From Filobacillus milosensis (GTDB lineage Bacteria > Bacillota > Bacilli > Bacillales > Alkalibacillaceae): a stretch of 64,000 nucleotides of DNA. A program made the translations under genes and the position numbers. Location of the stretch: positions 1-64,000 of the forward strand of contig NZ_SOPW01000015.1 in the NCBI RefSeq assembly GCF_004402015.1, written 5' to 3'. Below the pieces are notes generated by a model. It was not told the origin of the DNA. It saw nothing but the letters and a program-made list of their open reading frames with translations, and made no database searches. Positions 1 to 7,114 of the stretch are shown piece by piece; within the stretch, counting starts at the first letter, position 1, and every line of letters starts with the position of its first letter.

Positions 1-88
1 AAGGATTCAGTCTGCTTCCCGCGCTCGACTTGCATGTATTAGGCACGCCGCCAGCGTTCGTCCTGAGCCAGGATCAAACTCTCCATAA
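1..88 (-). rRNA. rrs: 16S ribosomal RNA, 5' end only (partial)
   Basis: Read on the minus strand, this is the universal start of bacterial 16S rRNA: the 27F primer site AGAGTTTGATCCTGGCTCAG, then the conserved stretch leading to the start of variable region V1. Only about the first 88 nucleotides are present; the gene runs off the left edge. The mature 5' end is placed by analogy with Bacillus and is accurate to a few bases. Confidence 0.97.
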
Positions 89-222
89 AAGTAGTTTGAT
101 TGGCTTGTTTGTTTCGTCTTAGTAACTTTCCACCAACCGTTGAAAGTTACCGAATTGACGACAGGCTATTTTGTTTAGTTTTCAAGGTTCAAAATCAGTG
201 TCGTGTTTTGACGACGAGATTA

Positions 223-251
223 AATTTATCATAGGGCTGATAAGATGTCAA
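223..251 (-). promoter_or_regulatory. rRNA operon promoter P2
   Basis: On the minus strand, TTGACA is followed by a 17-base spacer and TAAATT. Predicted transcription starts at about 216, in GTCGTCAAAAC. A Bacillus-type rRNA leader with TTGAAAACTAAACAA (about 172-188) lies between this promoter and 16S. Tandem promoters with a G start are typical of Bacillus rRNA operons. Confidence 0.8.
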
Positions 252-321
252 CAAGTTTTAAATAACTTTTTTAAATCATTTTTTAACTTGTTTTATCGCC
301 GTTGTTTTGACGACAAAATTT

Positions 322-350
322 ATAGTATCACAGCATTTAATTCATGACAA
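322..350 (-). promoter_or_regulatory. rRNA operon promoter P1
   Basis: On the minus strand, TTGTCA is followed by a 17-base spacer and TACTAT. The predicted initial transcript is GTCGTCAAAAC, the same as at the downstream promoter, so the two promoters appear to be duplicated modules about 99 bp apart. With P2 this accounts for most of the long gene-free stretch 89-493. Confidence 0.7.
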
Positions 351-450
351 TACGTTTATTGTAATTTTATTTATTAAGAATTTTTATAATATTAGCATCA
401 AATCTTTAGGTGCTAAGCAACTCATTAAAATCATGCCTATAACCTACATT

Positions 451-485
451 AAAAGGAGCTGGACTTCCCTTTGCCAGCTCCTTTT
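451..485 (-). terminator. Intrinsic terminator of the small gene at 494-754
   Basis: A 12-bp perfect stem (AAAAGGAGCTGG with CCAGCTCCTTTT, loop of 11) lies just downstream of the minus-strand gene and upstream of rRNA promoter P1. It ends in TTTT when read on the minus strand. The symmetrical A/T flanks could let it work in both directions. Confidence 0.8.
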
Positions 486-493
486 ATTACTTA

Positions 494-754
494 CTATTTA
501 ACTCGGGGGAAATTTTTCTTAGGAGTATAGTTTAAACATGATGAGTGGTTGGCCATTCTTCTGAAAATATTAAACAATATAGAGTAACGTTCTTTAATGG
601 CTTCTTTTACTTGCTTGTCCATGTCTTGATAATTAAAGTCATATAAGAGTTCATCCATCTCTCTTTTAAGTAGATACTCAATCTCTTTCTGTTCTTGTTC
701 AGTAATCATTAACCCTAACAACCTACTCACATCCTTATTCATGCTATAAAACAT
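494..754 (-). CDS. Small conserved protein between pdaB and the rRNA operon
   Basis: The product has 86 residues, is charged and probably mostly helical, and shows no signal peptide or membrane segment. It contains no catalytic motif I recognise. A GAGG motif stands just before the first ATG, although the spacing is short and the ATG 12 bases further in (742) is also possible. The gene has its own terminator and is convergent with nothing. I recall similar short proteins of unknown function between pdaB and an rRNA operon in related bacilli, but this rests on memory of synteny. No function is assigned. Confidence 0.65.
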   Translation of the reverse strand: MFYSMNKDVSRLLGLMITEQEQKEIEYLLKREMDELLYDFNYQDMDKQVKEAIKERYSILFNIFRRMANHSSCLNYTPKKNFPRVK

Positions 755-886
755 TGTACCCTCATTTTGTCCATTACTTTAAAGTTTATTAGCTGTTATC
801 CTTCTAAAATTCTATTAAGGGTCATATATATTAAAGAATTACCATATAGCAATAACTTTTAAACAAGAAATTTAAAAAAGGTTGGG

Positions 887-1648
887 TTGAATATGTTCTA
901 TGTATTAAATTGGACAAGCTGGAAGAAATGGATCTTTTTTATTTTAGTTGGATTTGTAGTATATTTATCATTTCAACTTTCCTCAGTATATGTTTTTCAA
1001 CCAGGTTCTAACGCCCAACAAACAGGCGGAATCACTAAAAGTTTAAAAGATGAAAAAGAAATTGCCCTTACAGTTAATGTTGCTTGGGGTGATGATGTCA
1101 TTGTTGAAGTGTTAGAAGTATTAAAGGGTAAAAAAGTAAAAGCTACTTTCTTCATTAATGGTGAATGGGCGTTAAGAAATGAAGACATCGCCGAATTAAT
1201 TATAGAAGAAAATCATGAAGTTGGTCTTTTAGGGTTTTACAGTGATCCTTATGAAAAATTAGATTTAGAACAAATTACTGAAGATATCCAAAATGGTGAG
1301 CGAACCTTAAAAAAGTTAAATTATGAACCATTAACATTAGTCCGCCCTCCTGAAAATAAATATAATCAGAATGTTGTTCAACATATAAACAGTTTGGGTT
1401 ACCGAACTGTATTTTGGAGTGTTTTTGCAGGAATAGATCAAAAAACAGATGTTAATCAAAAAAGTAAAGATTTAGCTGATCAATTATCTAACGGTGATAT
1501 AATTTTGTTTCAAGCACAAGATGATTTAACAGCAACCTCTGAAACGATTAGCCAGTTAATCGACCAAAAGCGGAATGAAGGTTATAAATTTACGACTGTT
1601 TCTGAACTTCTTTCACCAGCTAGAATTAAACTTACCCCTATAGAATAG
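887..1648 (+). CDS. pdaB: PdaB-type sporulation polysaccharide deacetylase-like protein
   Basis: A 253-residue protein with an N-terminal membrane anchor (about residues 14-36) and a NodB-homology domain (about 55-245). In Bacillus, PdaB is needed in late sporulation to keep spore cortex muropeptides intact. The TTG start is chosen because the N-terminus MN-x-FYV then matches the B. subtilis start, with AAAGG upstream. Two positions are odd. The aspartate of the first NodB motif is asparagine (about residue 64), and the histidine of the last motif, usually LLH, is glutamine (about 209). Activity may be lost or changed. The neighbour kbaA and the gene order support the name. Confidence 0.88.
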   Translation: MNMFYVLNWTSWKKWIFFILVGFVVYLSFQLSSVYVFQPGSNAQQTGGITKSLKDEKEIALTVNVAWGDDVIVEVLEVLKGKKVKATFFINGEWALRNEDIAELIIEENHEVGLLGFYSDPYEKLDLEQITEDIQNGERTLKKLNYEPLTLVRPPENKYNQNVVQHINSLGYRTVFWSVFAGIDQKTDVNQKSKDLADQLSNGDIILFQAQDDLTATSETISQLIDQKRNEGYKFTTVSELLSPARIKLTPIE

Positions 1649-1650
1649 AA

Positions 1651-1679
1651 AAAGGTAGCCTGATTATAAGGCTACCTTT
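1651..1679 (+). terminator. Terminator shared by convergent pdaB and kbaA
   Basis: An 11-bp perfect stem (AAAGGTAGCCT with AGGCTACCTTT) lies between the two convergent stop codons. A-rich and T-rich flanks allow use from both sides. Confidence 0.85.
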
Positions 1680-1681
1680 CA

Positions 1682-2296
1682 TTATTTCGCTTCTTTTGTT
1701 GGTCCCTCATTAAAACCTACAATACGGTGTAAGGTTAATAATTGATAAGTATTACAAGCTAATAAAGGAACGATCATGAGTCCAATCCATTCGGCTTCCC
1801 CAACATTCAATGCTGGAATCCACTCTAATGTAGTTACAACAATCATAAAAAATAATGCTGGCAAGAAAGCACGCGGGTGTGTTTCTTTCGCTTTTATTTT
1901 AGCGATAATATAAGAATAAATCGTTAATGCCGCTGCGATAATAATATAAGATAAAATACTGTTTGGTTCATCAGCTCTTGTATATCTTAAATAGACCAGA
2001 TCAAACAAAACAATTAAGATAATCAAGATTTGAGCGTGCTTCCAAAAGTATCCGAAAAAGCCTCGTCCAAACTGATGTAACGTTAAATATGCAAAGAAGC
2101 CCATTTGACTAATCACACTGTAAACCAGTCCCCAACCGATAAACCAAAATAATGCTCCGATTAGTTCCCATAAATTAATCGGATCCAAAAATGGCGTATA
2201 AGCATCAGGTTGTACAAAGAAACTTGTGATGACTGTCGTTAAAGCTCCGATTATTAAACACGTAAAGAAAAACTTTAACCATTTTCTAACTGTCAC
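1682..2296 (-). CDS. kbaA: KinB-signalling pathway activation membrane protein
   Basis: A polytopic membrane protein of about 204 residues with six or seven hydrophobic segments. In B. subtilis, KbaA is required for KinB sensor kinase signalling into the sporulation phosphorelay. An ATG 24 bases upstream (2320) also opens the frame. I prefer the GTG at 2296 because AGGGGG lies 7 bases before it and would fall inside the longer frame. The assignment rests on size, membrane topology, N-terminal resemblance and position between pdaB and gerD. Confidence 0.85.
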   Translation of the reverse strand: MTVRKWLKFFFTCLIIGALTTVITSFFVQPDAYTPFLDPINLWELIGALFWFIGWGLVYSVISQMGFFAYLTLHQFGRGFFGYFWKHAQILIILIVLFDLVYLRYTRADEPNSILSYIIIAAALTIYSYIIAKIKAKETHPRAFLPALFFMIVVTTLEWIPALNVGEAEWIGLMIVPLLACNTYQLLTLHRIVGFNEGPTKEAK

Positions 2297-2477
2297 TACA
2301 TTTCCCCCTAAACATTTCAATCCATTTGCATTTTATCATTAATTGCCTTTATTTGCTGTCTTCAATTGTGTATATTTTTTCACATCCATCTAATATTAAC
2401 AAATATATAGGTTAATTTTTAAGAATTAATGTATTTTCTTATTATAAATGAATGTGTTCCTAAAGGAGTCGTCTTCT

Positions 2478-3122
2478 ATGAAAACACGACATATTTTAAT
2501 ATTAATATTTATTATGCTTTTAACCGCCTGTACTCAAGGTGGTGGACAGTCAAAACAAAGTCCGGAGTATGAAGCCACCAAGAAAATGGTTGTTGATATA
2601 CTAAAGACTGATGATGGTAAAAAAGCTGTTAAAGAAATTTTAACCGAAGAAGAAATGAAACAACAGCTAGTGATTAATTCAGACGTCGTTAAGAAATCAG
2701 TTGAACAACTAACTGACGAGAAAAAAGGGAAAGAGTTTTGGACAAAAATGTTCGAAGACCCTTCCTTTGTTCAAACTTATGTCCAAGCTACCAAGGAAGC
2801 CAATGAAAAGTTAATTAAAGGGCTGATGAATGACTCAACTTATCAAGCCCAAATGCTTCAATTGTTTCAAAATGAAGAAATGCAGAAAATGTTGCAGTCC
2901 GCTTTAAAAAGTCAGCAGTTCCGTGAGCATTTAGAGAAAACCATTCAAGAAACGCTTAACAGTCCGCTTTTTAAAGCGAGAATGACAGAAGTTTTATTAA
3001 AAGCGGCTGAAGAACAGCAGAAATCCCAAGGCGGCGGCCAAGGCCAAGATCAACAGCAACAAAGTGGTGGCGGTGGCGGCCAAAGCGGAGGTAGCTCATC
3101 AGGTGGCGGTGGCGGATCATAA
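2478..3122 (+). CDS. gerD: Spore germination lipoprotein GerD
   Basis: A 214-residue lipoprotein with a signal peptide ending in the lipobox LLTAC; Cys18 would be lipidated. The body is helical and charged, as in GerD, the scaffold that clusters nutrient germinant receptors in the inner spore membrane. The C-terminal 30 or so residues are a Gly/Gln/Ser tail with runs of glycine. The ATG at 2478 is chosen over one 30 bases upstream because AAGGAG precedes it by 9 bases and the lipoprotein signal starts there. Flanked by kbaA and mrp, as in Bacillus. Confidence 0.93.
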   Translation: MKTRHILILIFIMLLTACTQGGGQSKQSPEYEATKKMVVDILKTDDGKKAVKEILTEEEMKQQLVINSDVVKKSVEQLTDEKKGKEFWTKMFEDPSFVQTYVQATKEANEKLIKGLMNDSTYQAQMLQLFQNEEMQKMLQSALKSQQFREHLEKTIQETLNSPLFKARMTEVLLKAAEEQQKSQGGGQGQDQQQQSGGGGGQSGGSSSGGGGGS

Positions 3123-3128
3123 AAAATT

Positions 3129-3159
3129 AAGAGCTGTCCTTCAAAAAAGGACAGCTCTT
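3129..3159 (+). terminator. Terminator shared by convergent gerD and mrp
   Basis: A 13-bp perfect stem (AAGAGCTGTCCTT with AAGGACAGCTCTT) lies in the 40-bp gap between convergent stop codons, with A and T flanks on both sides. Confidence 0.88.
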
Positions 3160-3162
3160 ATC

Positions 3163-4224
3163 TTATTTCGCACGTTTGGTAAGCTTATTAGCAATATTTA
3201 AGAAAATTTTACCTGTTGGGTGATCTTCTTGGTAAACTCCTGGAGCAAAAACATCTTCTTCATCATATGGTTGTTGTAATGGTAGACGGCCAAGCACTTC
3301 CGTATCCAGTACTTCAGCTAACTTGTCTCCTCCGCCTTCACCAAATACATATTCACGTTGACCAGTAATTGCACTTTCAAAGTAAGACATATTCTCTACA
3401 ATACCAATAATGTCATGGTCTGCTTTTAGCGCCATTTGACCAGCACGCGCTGCTACAAATGCCGCAGTTGGGTGAGGAGTTGTAACGATTACTTGTTTAG
3501 ATGAAGGTAATAGATCCTGAACATCTAAAGCAATATCACCTGTTCCCGGTGGTAAGTCTAATAGTAAGTAATCTAAGTCGCCCCACTCTACTTCTTTAAA
3601 GAAGCTCGTAAGCATTTTACCAAGCATTGGACCTCTCCAAATGATTGGGGAGTTATCTTCAACAAAGAATCCCATCGAAATAACTTGTACACCAAAGCGC
3701 TCAACTGGAATAATTTTTTCACCACGAACTTGTGGGCGGTTTTCAATCCCCATCATATCTGGAACACTAAAACCGTAAATATCCGCATCAACAATGCCGA
3801 CTTTTTTACCTAAACGAGCAAGAGCAACTGCCAAGTTAACGGTAACAGTAGACTTACCTACGCCACCTTTACCACTTGCGATTGAAATAAACTTAGTTCC
3901 GGTTTGTCCGATCAGGTTCGCTTCTTTTTCTTCGTTAGCTGCGCTTACGTATTCTTCACGCTTTTCTTCTGGTAATTCTGTAAAGCGTAAACCAACTGTA
4001 GCTACACCTTCTTTTTTCAGCATGCCTACAATTTCTTGTTGTAATTGCATTTGTTCAGCCGAATTAGGTTCCGCTAATGCAATTTTGATACTTGCATGAT
4101 TCTTATCTTCTTTAATTTTTATATTCTCAATGGCACCTGTTTCCTCAAATGTTTTATGTATATGAGGATCCTTTACCGGATTCAATAACTCTTTAATACG
4201 GTCTTCAGTAATCAAACCATACAC
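3163..4224 (-). CDS. salA: Mrp/NBP35-family P-loop ATPase (SalA/ApbC)
   Basis: A 353-residue protein with an N-terminal MIP18/DUF59-type domain (about 5-80) and a Mrp ATPase domain. The deviant Walker A GKGGVGKST is at 118-126, followed by LLLDLPPGTGD near 220-232. Mrp proteins act as iron-sulfur cluster carriers; the B. subtilis orthologue SalA also affects transcription of scoC. No C-terminal CxxC pair is visible, so cluster carriage here is uncertain. Position between gerD and cwlD matches Bacillus. AAGGAAGG precedes the ATG. Confidence 0.93.
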   Translation of the reverse strand: MYGLITEDRIKELLNPVKDPHIHKTFEETGAIENIKIKEDKNHASIKIALAEPNSAEQMQLQQEIVGMLKKEGVATVGLRFTELPEEKREEYVSAANEEKEANLIGQTGTKFISIASGKGGVGKSTVTVNLAVALARLGKKVGIVDADIYGFSVPDMMGIENRPQVRGEKIIPVERFGVQVISMGFFVEDNSPIIWRGPMLGKMLTSFFKEVEWGDLDYLLLDLPPGTGDIALDVQDLLPSSKQVIVTTPHPTAAFVAARAGQMALKADHDIIGIVENMSYFESAITGQREYVFGEGGGDKLAEVLDTEVLGRLPLQQPYDEEDVFAPGVYQEDHPTGKIFLNIANKLTKRAK

Positions 4225-4253
4225 CTTCCTTTGTTGGTCAATTTTATGTTTAT

Positions 4254-4275
4254 AAAAACTCGCCCAAGACGAGTT
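4254..4275 (-). terminator. Short hairpin with T tract between cwlD and mrp
   Basis: On the minus strand, AACTCG and CGAGTT form a 6-bp stem followed by TTTTAT. It could terminate cwlD transcripts or attenuate read-through into mrp, whose ATG is only about 30 bases on. The stem is short, so confidence is moderate. Confidence 0.5.
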
Positions 4276-4318
4276 CTACTAACTTCAATCGCTAGTATAA
4301 CATAAAATTAATAACATC

Positions 4319-5035
4319 TCAGTTAGATTGATTACTGGTTATTTGTTCACCGTGTACGTACTCAACAATACCTTGATAAACCGCAAACGCTAACTCTCTT
4401 TGGTAATCCTCCGTTAATAATCTTTTTCGTTCCTGTGCGTTAGATAAAAAGCCTAACTCAACTAACGCTCCCGTTGTTTCTGATTTTTTCAAGATGTATA
4501 TATTTGAAGTTGAAAAAGCTTGGCGATTCGTTTCGGTTACCTCTCGAATCCTTTCCTGAATGGCCTTTGCGAGCGCCTCATTCGTATCACCCGGGTAATA
4601 AAAAGTCTGACCGCCTTTCCATCGTTCATTGACTAAGGAATTTAGATGGAGGCTAACGATGATGTCTGCATCGTGATGCTTAATAAAATCTACACGCTTT
4701 CGAATATCATATGCTTTACGTTTAGAATAACCCTTCATATCTTTTGGAGCTAAGTCTTTATCTGTTTCTCGAGTTAAGTGAACTTCAGCACCTGCTTGTC
4801 TTAAATAATCCCTCAAGAAAATGGTTGTATTTAATACAATGGATTTTTCTTTGACATCACCATAGTCCGCTCCACCATCCACCCCACCATGTCCGGGATC
4901 CAGAACGATTACTTTACCAACAAGAGGCATCACGACATCAGAAGGTTCAGAAAGTGAAGGAACAGGGTATCGCAACAAATAAACTAAGAGAATAAAACAA
5001 ATCAACCATAAAACCAGGTATATTAACCGCTTCAT
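4319..5035 (-). CDS. cwlD: Germination-specific N-acetylmuramoyl-L-alanine amidase CwlD
   Basis: A 238-residue Amidase_3 protein with one N-terminal membrane segment (1-22). The zinc ligands are His49 in LDPGHGG, Glu63 and His130 in VSLHLNS; the catalytic glutamate is in VELGFLSN (about 194). CwlD strips peptides from spore cortex muramic acid, a step in making the muramic-delta-lactam recognised by germination enzymes. The ATG at 5035 is chosen over an in-frame TTG at 5041 because AGGAGG stands 7 bases before the ATG and almost touches the TTG. Confidence 0.93.
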   Translation of the reverse strand: MKRLIYLVLWLICFILLVYLLRYPVPSLSEPSDVVMPLVGKVIVLDPGHGGVDGGADYGDVKEKSIVLNTTIFLRDYLRQAGAEVHLTRETDKDLAPKDMKGYSKRKAYDIRKRVDFIKHHDADIIVSLHLNSLVNERWKGGQTFYYPGDTNEALAKAIQERIREVTETNRQAFSTSNIYILKKSETTGALVELGFLSNAQERKRLLTEDYQRELAFAVYQGIVEYVHGEQITSNQSN

Positions 5036-5082
5036 GTGCAAACCTCCTCAACTCAATATATGGACAAGGAGGCTTAAATATG

Positions 5083-5112
5083 AAAAAAATCCTACTGGAA
5101 AACCAGCAGGAT
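5083..5112 (-). terminator. Terminator of the opp operon
   Basis: On the minus strand, a 10-bp stem (ATCCTGCTGG with CCAGTAGGAT, loop TTTT, one G-U pair) is followed by seven T residues. It starts at the oppC stop codon. Confidence 0.9.
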
Positions 5113-6062
5113 TATCGTTGATTACTTTTTGGATCAAATGCATCACGCAAGCCGTCACCGATAAAATTAATGGCTAAAACTGTGATAAGGATACATAAAC
5201 CTGGCGGAATCCAGGCGTACCAATGTTGAGTTAATATTCGAACACTTAATGCTTCTGTTAACATATTACCCCACGTCGGTTGAGGCTGCGGAATTCCCAT
5301 CCCAATAAAGCTCAAACCCGATTCTACAATGATCATGACCGCTACCATTAACGTAGCATTTACGACGATGAGACCCATTATATTAGGAATCATATGTCTA
5401 AAGATAATACGCATGTCCGATGCACCGATTGCTTTGGCTCCCAAGACAAATTCTTGTTCTCTCAACGATAAGAACGAACCTCTTATGATACGCGTTAAGT
5501 TTGGCCAGCTTACTAAAGCGATAATCGTGACGAATAACGAGACAGAAATATCATCAACAATCGCCATGATTGTCAGTGCCAAAACTAAGAAAGGTAAGGC
5601 TAAAATTAAATCAGTAAATCGCATAATAATATTATCAATCTTGCCACCGTAATAACCCGAAATTGAGCCAAGAATAATACCAATGATTAAAGTAAAAAAC
5701 ATGGCACTAAAGCCGACAATTAACGAAATTCTTGAGCCGTATAATAATCTCGACCAATTATCTCGGCCTGATTGATCTGTACCTAATAAGTGTTCATCAC
5801 TTGGTGGATGTTCTACCATCAGCAAATTACTTTTGGTCGGGCTATGGTCAGTCAATAGCGGGGCACTTAATGACCCAGCAATAATTACAATTAACGTGAA
5901 TACCCCAATAACAGCTAATTTATTCTTCAAAAATCTTCTTAAAGCTAATTGAAAGGGACTTTTACTTTTTTGCGGTTTTTTACCGTTTATGTTTTGTTCC
6001 GAATTGTCCTCAATTGTTTTAACCGCATTAATATTTGGTGTGTTCAGTGTTTCTTTATCCAT
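5112..6062 (-). CDS. oppC: Oligopeptide ABC transporter permease, OppC type
   Basis: A 316-residue inner-membrane permease. After a polar N-terminus of about 45 residues come the OppC-type first membrane helix and five more helices. The cytoplasmic coupling (EAA) loop reads GASDMRIIFRHMIPNI near residue 225 and docks on the ATPases. It pairs with the OppB-type permease to form the channel of a Dpp/Opp importer. Last gene of the operon, 11 bp after oppB and ending in a terminator. The substrate (di- or oligopeptide, or nickel) cannot be told from sequence alone. Confidence 0.92.
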   Translation of the reverse strand: MDKETLNTPNINAVKTIEDNSEQNINGKKPQKSKSPFQLALRRFLKNKLAVIGVFTLIVIIAGSLSAPLLTDHSPTKSNLLMVEHPPSDEHLLGTDQSGRDNWSRLLYGSRISLIVGFSAMFFTLIIGIILGSISGYYGGKIDNIIMRFTDLILALPFLVLALTIMAIVDDISVSLFVTIIALVSWPNLTRIIRGSFLSLREQEFVLGAKAIGASDMRIIFRHMIPNIMGLIVVNATLMVAVMIIVESGLSFIGMGIPQPQPTWGNMLTEALSVRILTQHWYAWIPPGLCILITVLAINFIGDGLRDAFDPKSNQR

Positions 6063-6073
6063 ATTTACTCACC

Positions 6074-7036
6074 TCAATCATAACGAATTCTCGGATCTAC
6101 AACACTGTAGAAGATATCCGCCAATAAGTTACCCACTAAAATAAAGACACCAAATATCAGAGCTAACGCCATCACAATTGGATAGTCGCGGTTAATAACC
6201 CCTTGCAGGAATAACGTACCTAGACCAGGGTAATTAAAAACTCGTTCAGTAATAACTGCTCCACTAATTAAAACACCAAATTCAAATCCCATTAGCGTAA
6301 TAATTGGAATTAATGCGTTTCTCAATGTATGTTTATACAATACATTTCGATTCGTCATACCTTTGGCTTTAGCCGTTCGTATATAGTCACTGCCCAATAC
6401 ATCTAATACTTCGGAACGCATATAACGCATGTATGTAGCTGTACCTGCTAATCCCAATGTAATACCAGGTAAAATCATGTGATGTAACCGATCAAAAAAC
6501 TCCTGCATACCCGCTACATCTGTCCCACTAATGGTTCCCTGTGACGGAAACCAGCCCATTTTGATAGAGAAGAAATAAATAGCTAATAACCCAAAGAAAA
6601 AGTTAGGTATAGCCAAACCAAAGAAACCAAAACCAGTCGCAAAATAATCTAACCATGAATAAGGATTACGAGCTGAGTAGATTCCAATTGGAATAGCAAC
6701 AATAATTGTAAAAAATAATGCCACTAGGCCTAAATAAATCGTATTTAAAAATCTCGCACTAATTAAATCTAAAACAGGTCGACCATTATAAATGAGTGAC
6801 TCACCAAAATCCCCTTGTACAGTACTCCAAATCCAGTGATAATATTGAACAGGTAATGGATCATTTAACCCTTCCGCTTCCCTTCTTTCTTCATAAACTT
6901 CGGGGTCAACATTTGGATCTAGCATCGTAGTAAAAGGGTCACCAGGGGCTGCTTTGGCTAAAGCAAAAACGACCACAGATAATGCGAAAAGCATCGGAAC
7001 AAAAATTAGTATTCTTCTAATAATATACTTATACAT
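6074..7036 (-). CDS. oppB: Oligopeptide ABC transporter permease, OppB type
   Basis: A 320-residue permease beginning with the classic OppB first helix and the periplasmic-loop motif KAAPGDPF. Six membrane segments are visible, with an EAA coupling loop GMTNRNVLYKHTLRNALIP near residue 225. It would form the heterodimeric channel with OppC. It is separated from oppA by a 78-bp gap that holds a strong hairpin, so its expression is probably lower than that of the binding protein. Confidence 0.93.
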   Translation of the reverse strand: MYKYIIRRILIFVPMLFALSVVVFALAKAAPGDPFTTMLDPNVDPEVYEERREAEGLNDPLPVQYYHWIWSTVQGDFGESLIYNGRPVLDLISARFLNTIYLGLVALFFTIIVAIPIGIYSARNPYSWLDYFATGFGFFGLAIPNFFFGLLAIYFFSIKMGWFPSQGTISGTDVAGMQEFFDRLHHMILPGITLGLAGTATYMRYMRSEVLDVLGSDYIRTAKAKGMTNRNVLYKHTLRNALIPIITLMGFEFGVLISGAVITERVFNYPGLGTLFLQGVINRDYPIVMALALIFGVFILVGNLLADIFYSVVDPRIRYD

Positions 7037-7055
7037 TTACATAACCTCCCTGTTC

Positions 7056-7091
7056 AAAAAAGGGGATGGGTATGCGTTTTAACGCATACCC
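7056..7091 (-). terminator. Intra-operon hairpin/attenuator between oppA and oppB
   Basis: On the minus strand, GGGTATGCGTT and AACGCATACCC make an 11-bp inverted repeat, followed six bases later by six T residues. Such a hairpin after a binding-protein gene usually gives partial termination or protects the upstream mRNA, raising binding protein over permease. Confidence 0.65.
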
Positions 7092-7114
7092 CTCAAAATA
7101 TTAAAGGCTAAAAA

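Noticed and set aside
307-501. Plus-strand ORF of 64 codons
   Set aside because: It covers rRNA promoter P1 and the terminator hairpin, has no Shine-Dalgarno motif and its composition is that of AT-rich spacer.
5082-5123. Plus-strand 13-codon ORF with a perfect AAGGAGG at good spacing
   Set aside because: It lies wholly in the opp terminator and the end of oppC. The SD-like string is the complement of CCTCCT in the cwlD leader, so chance is the simpler view.
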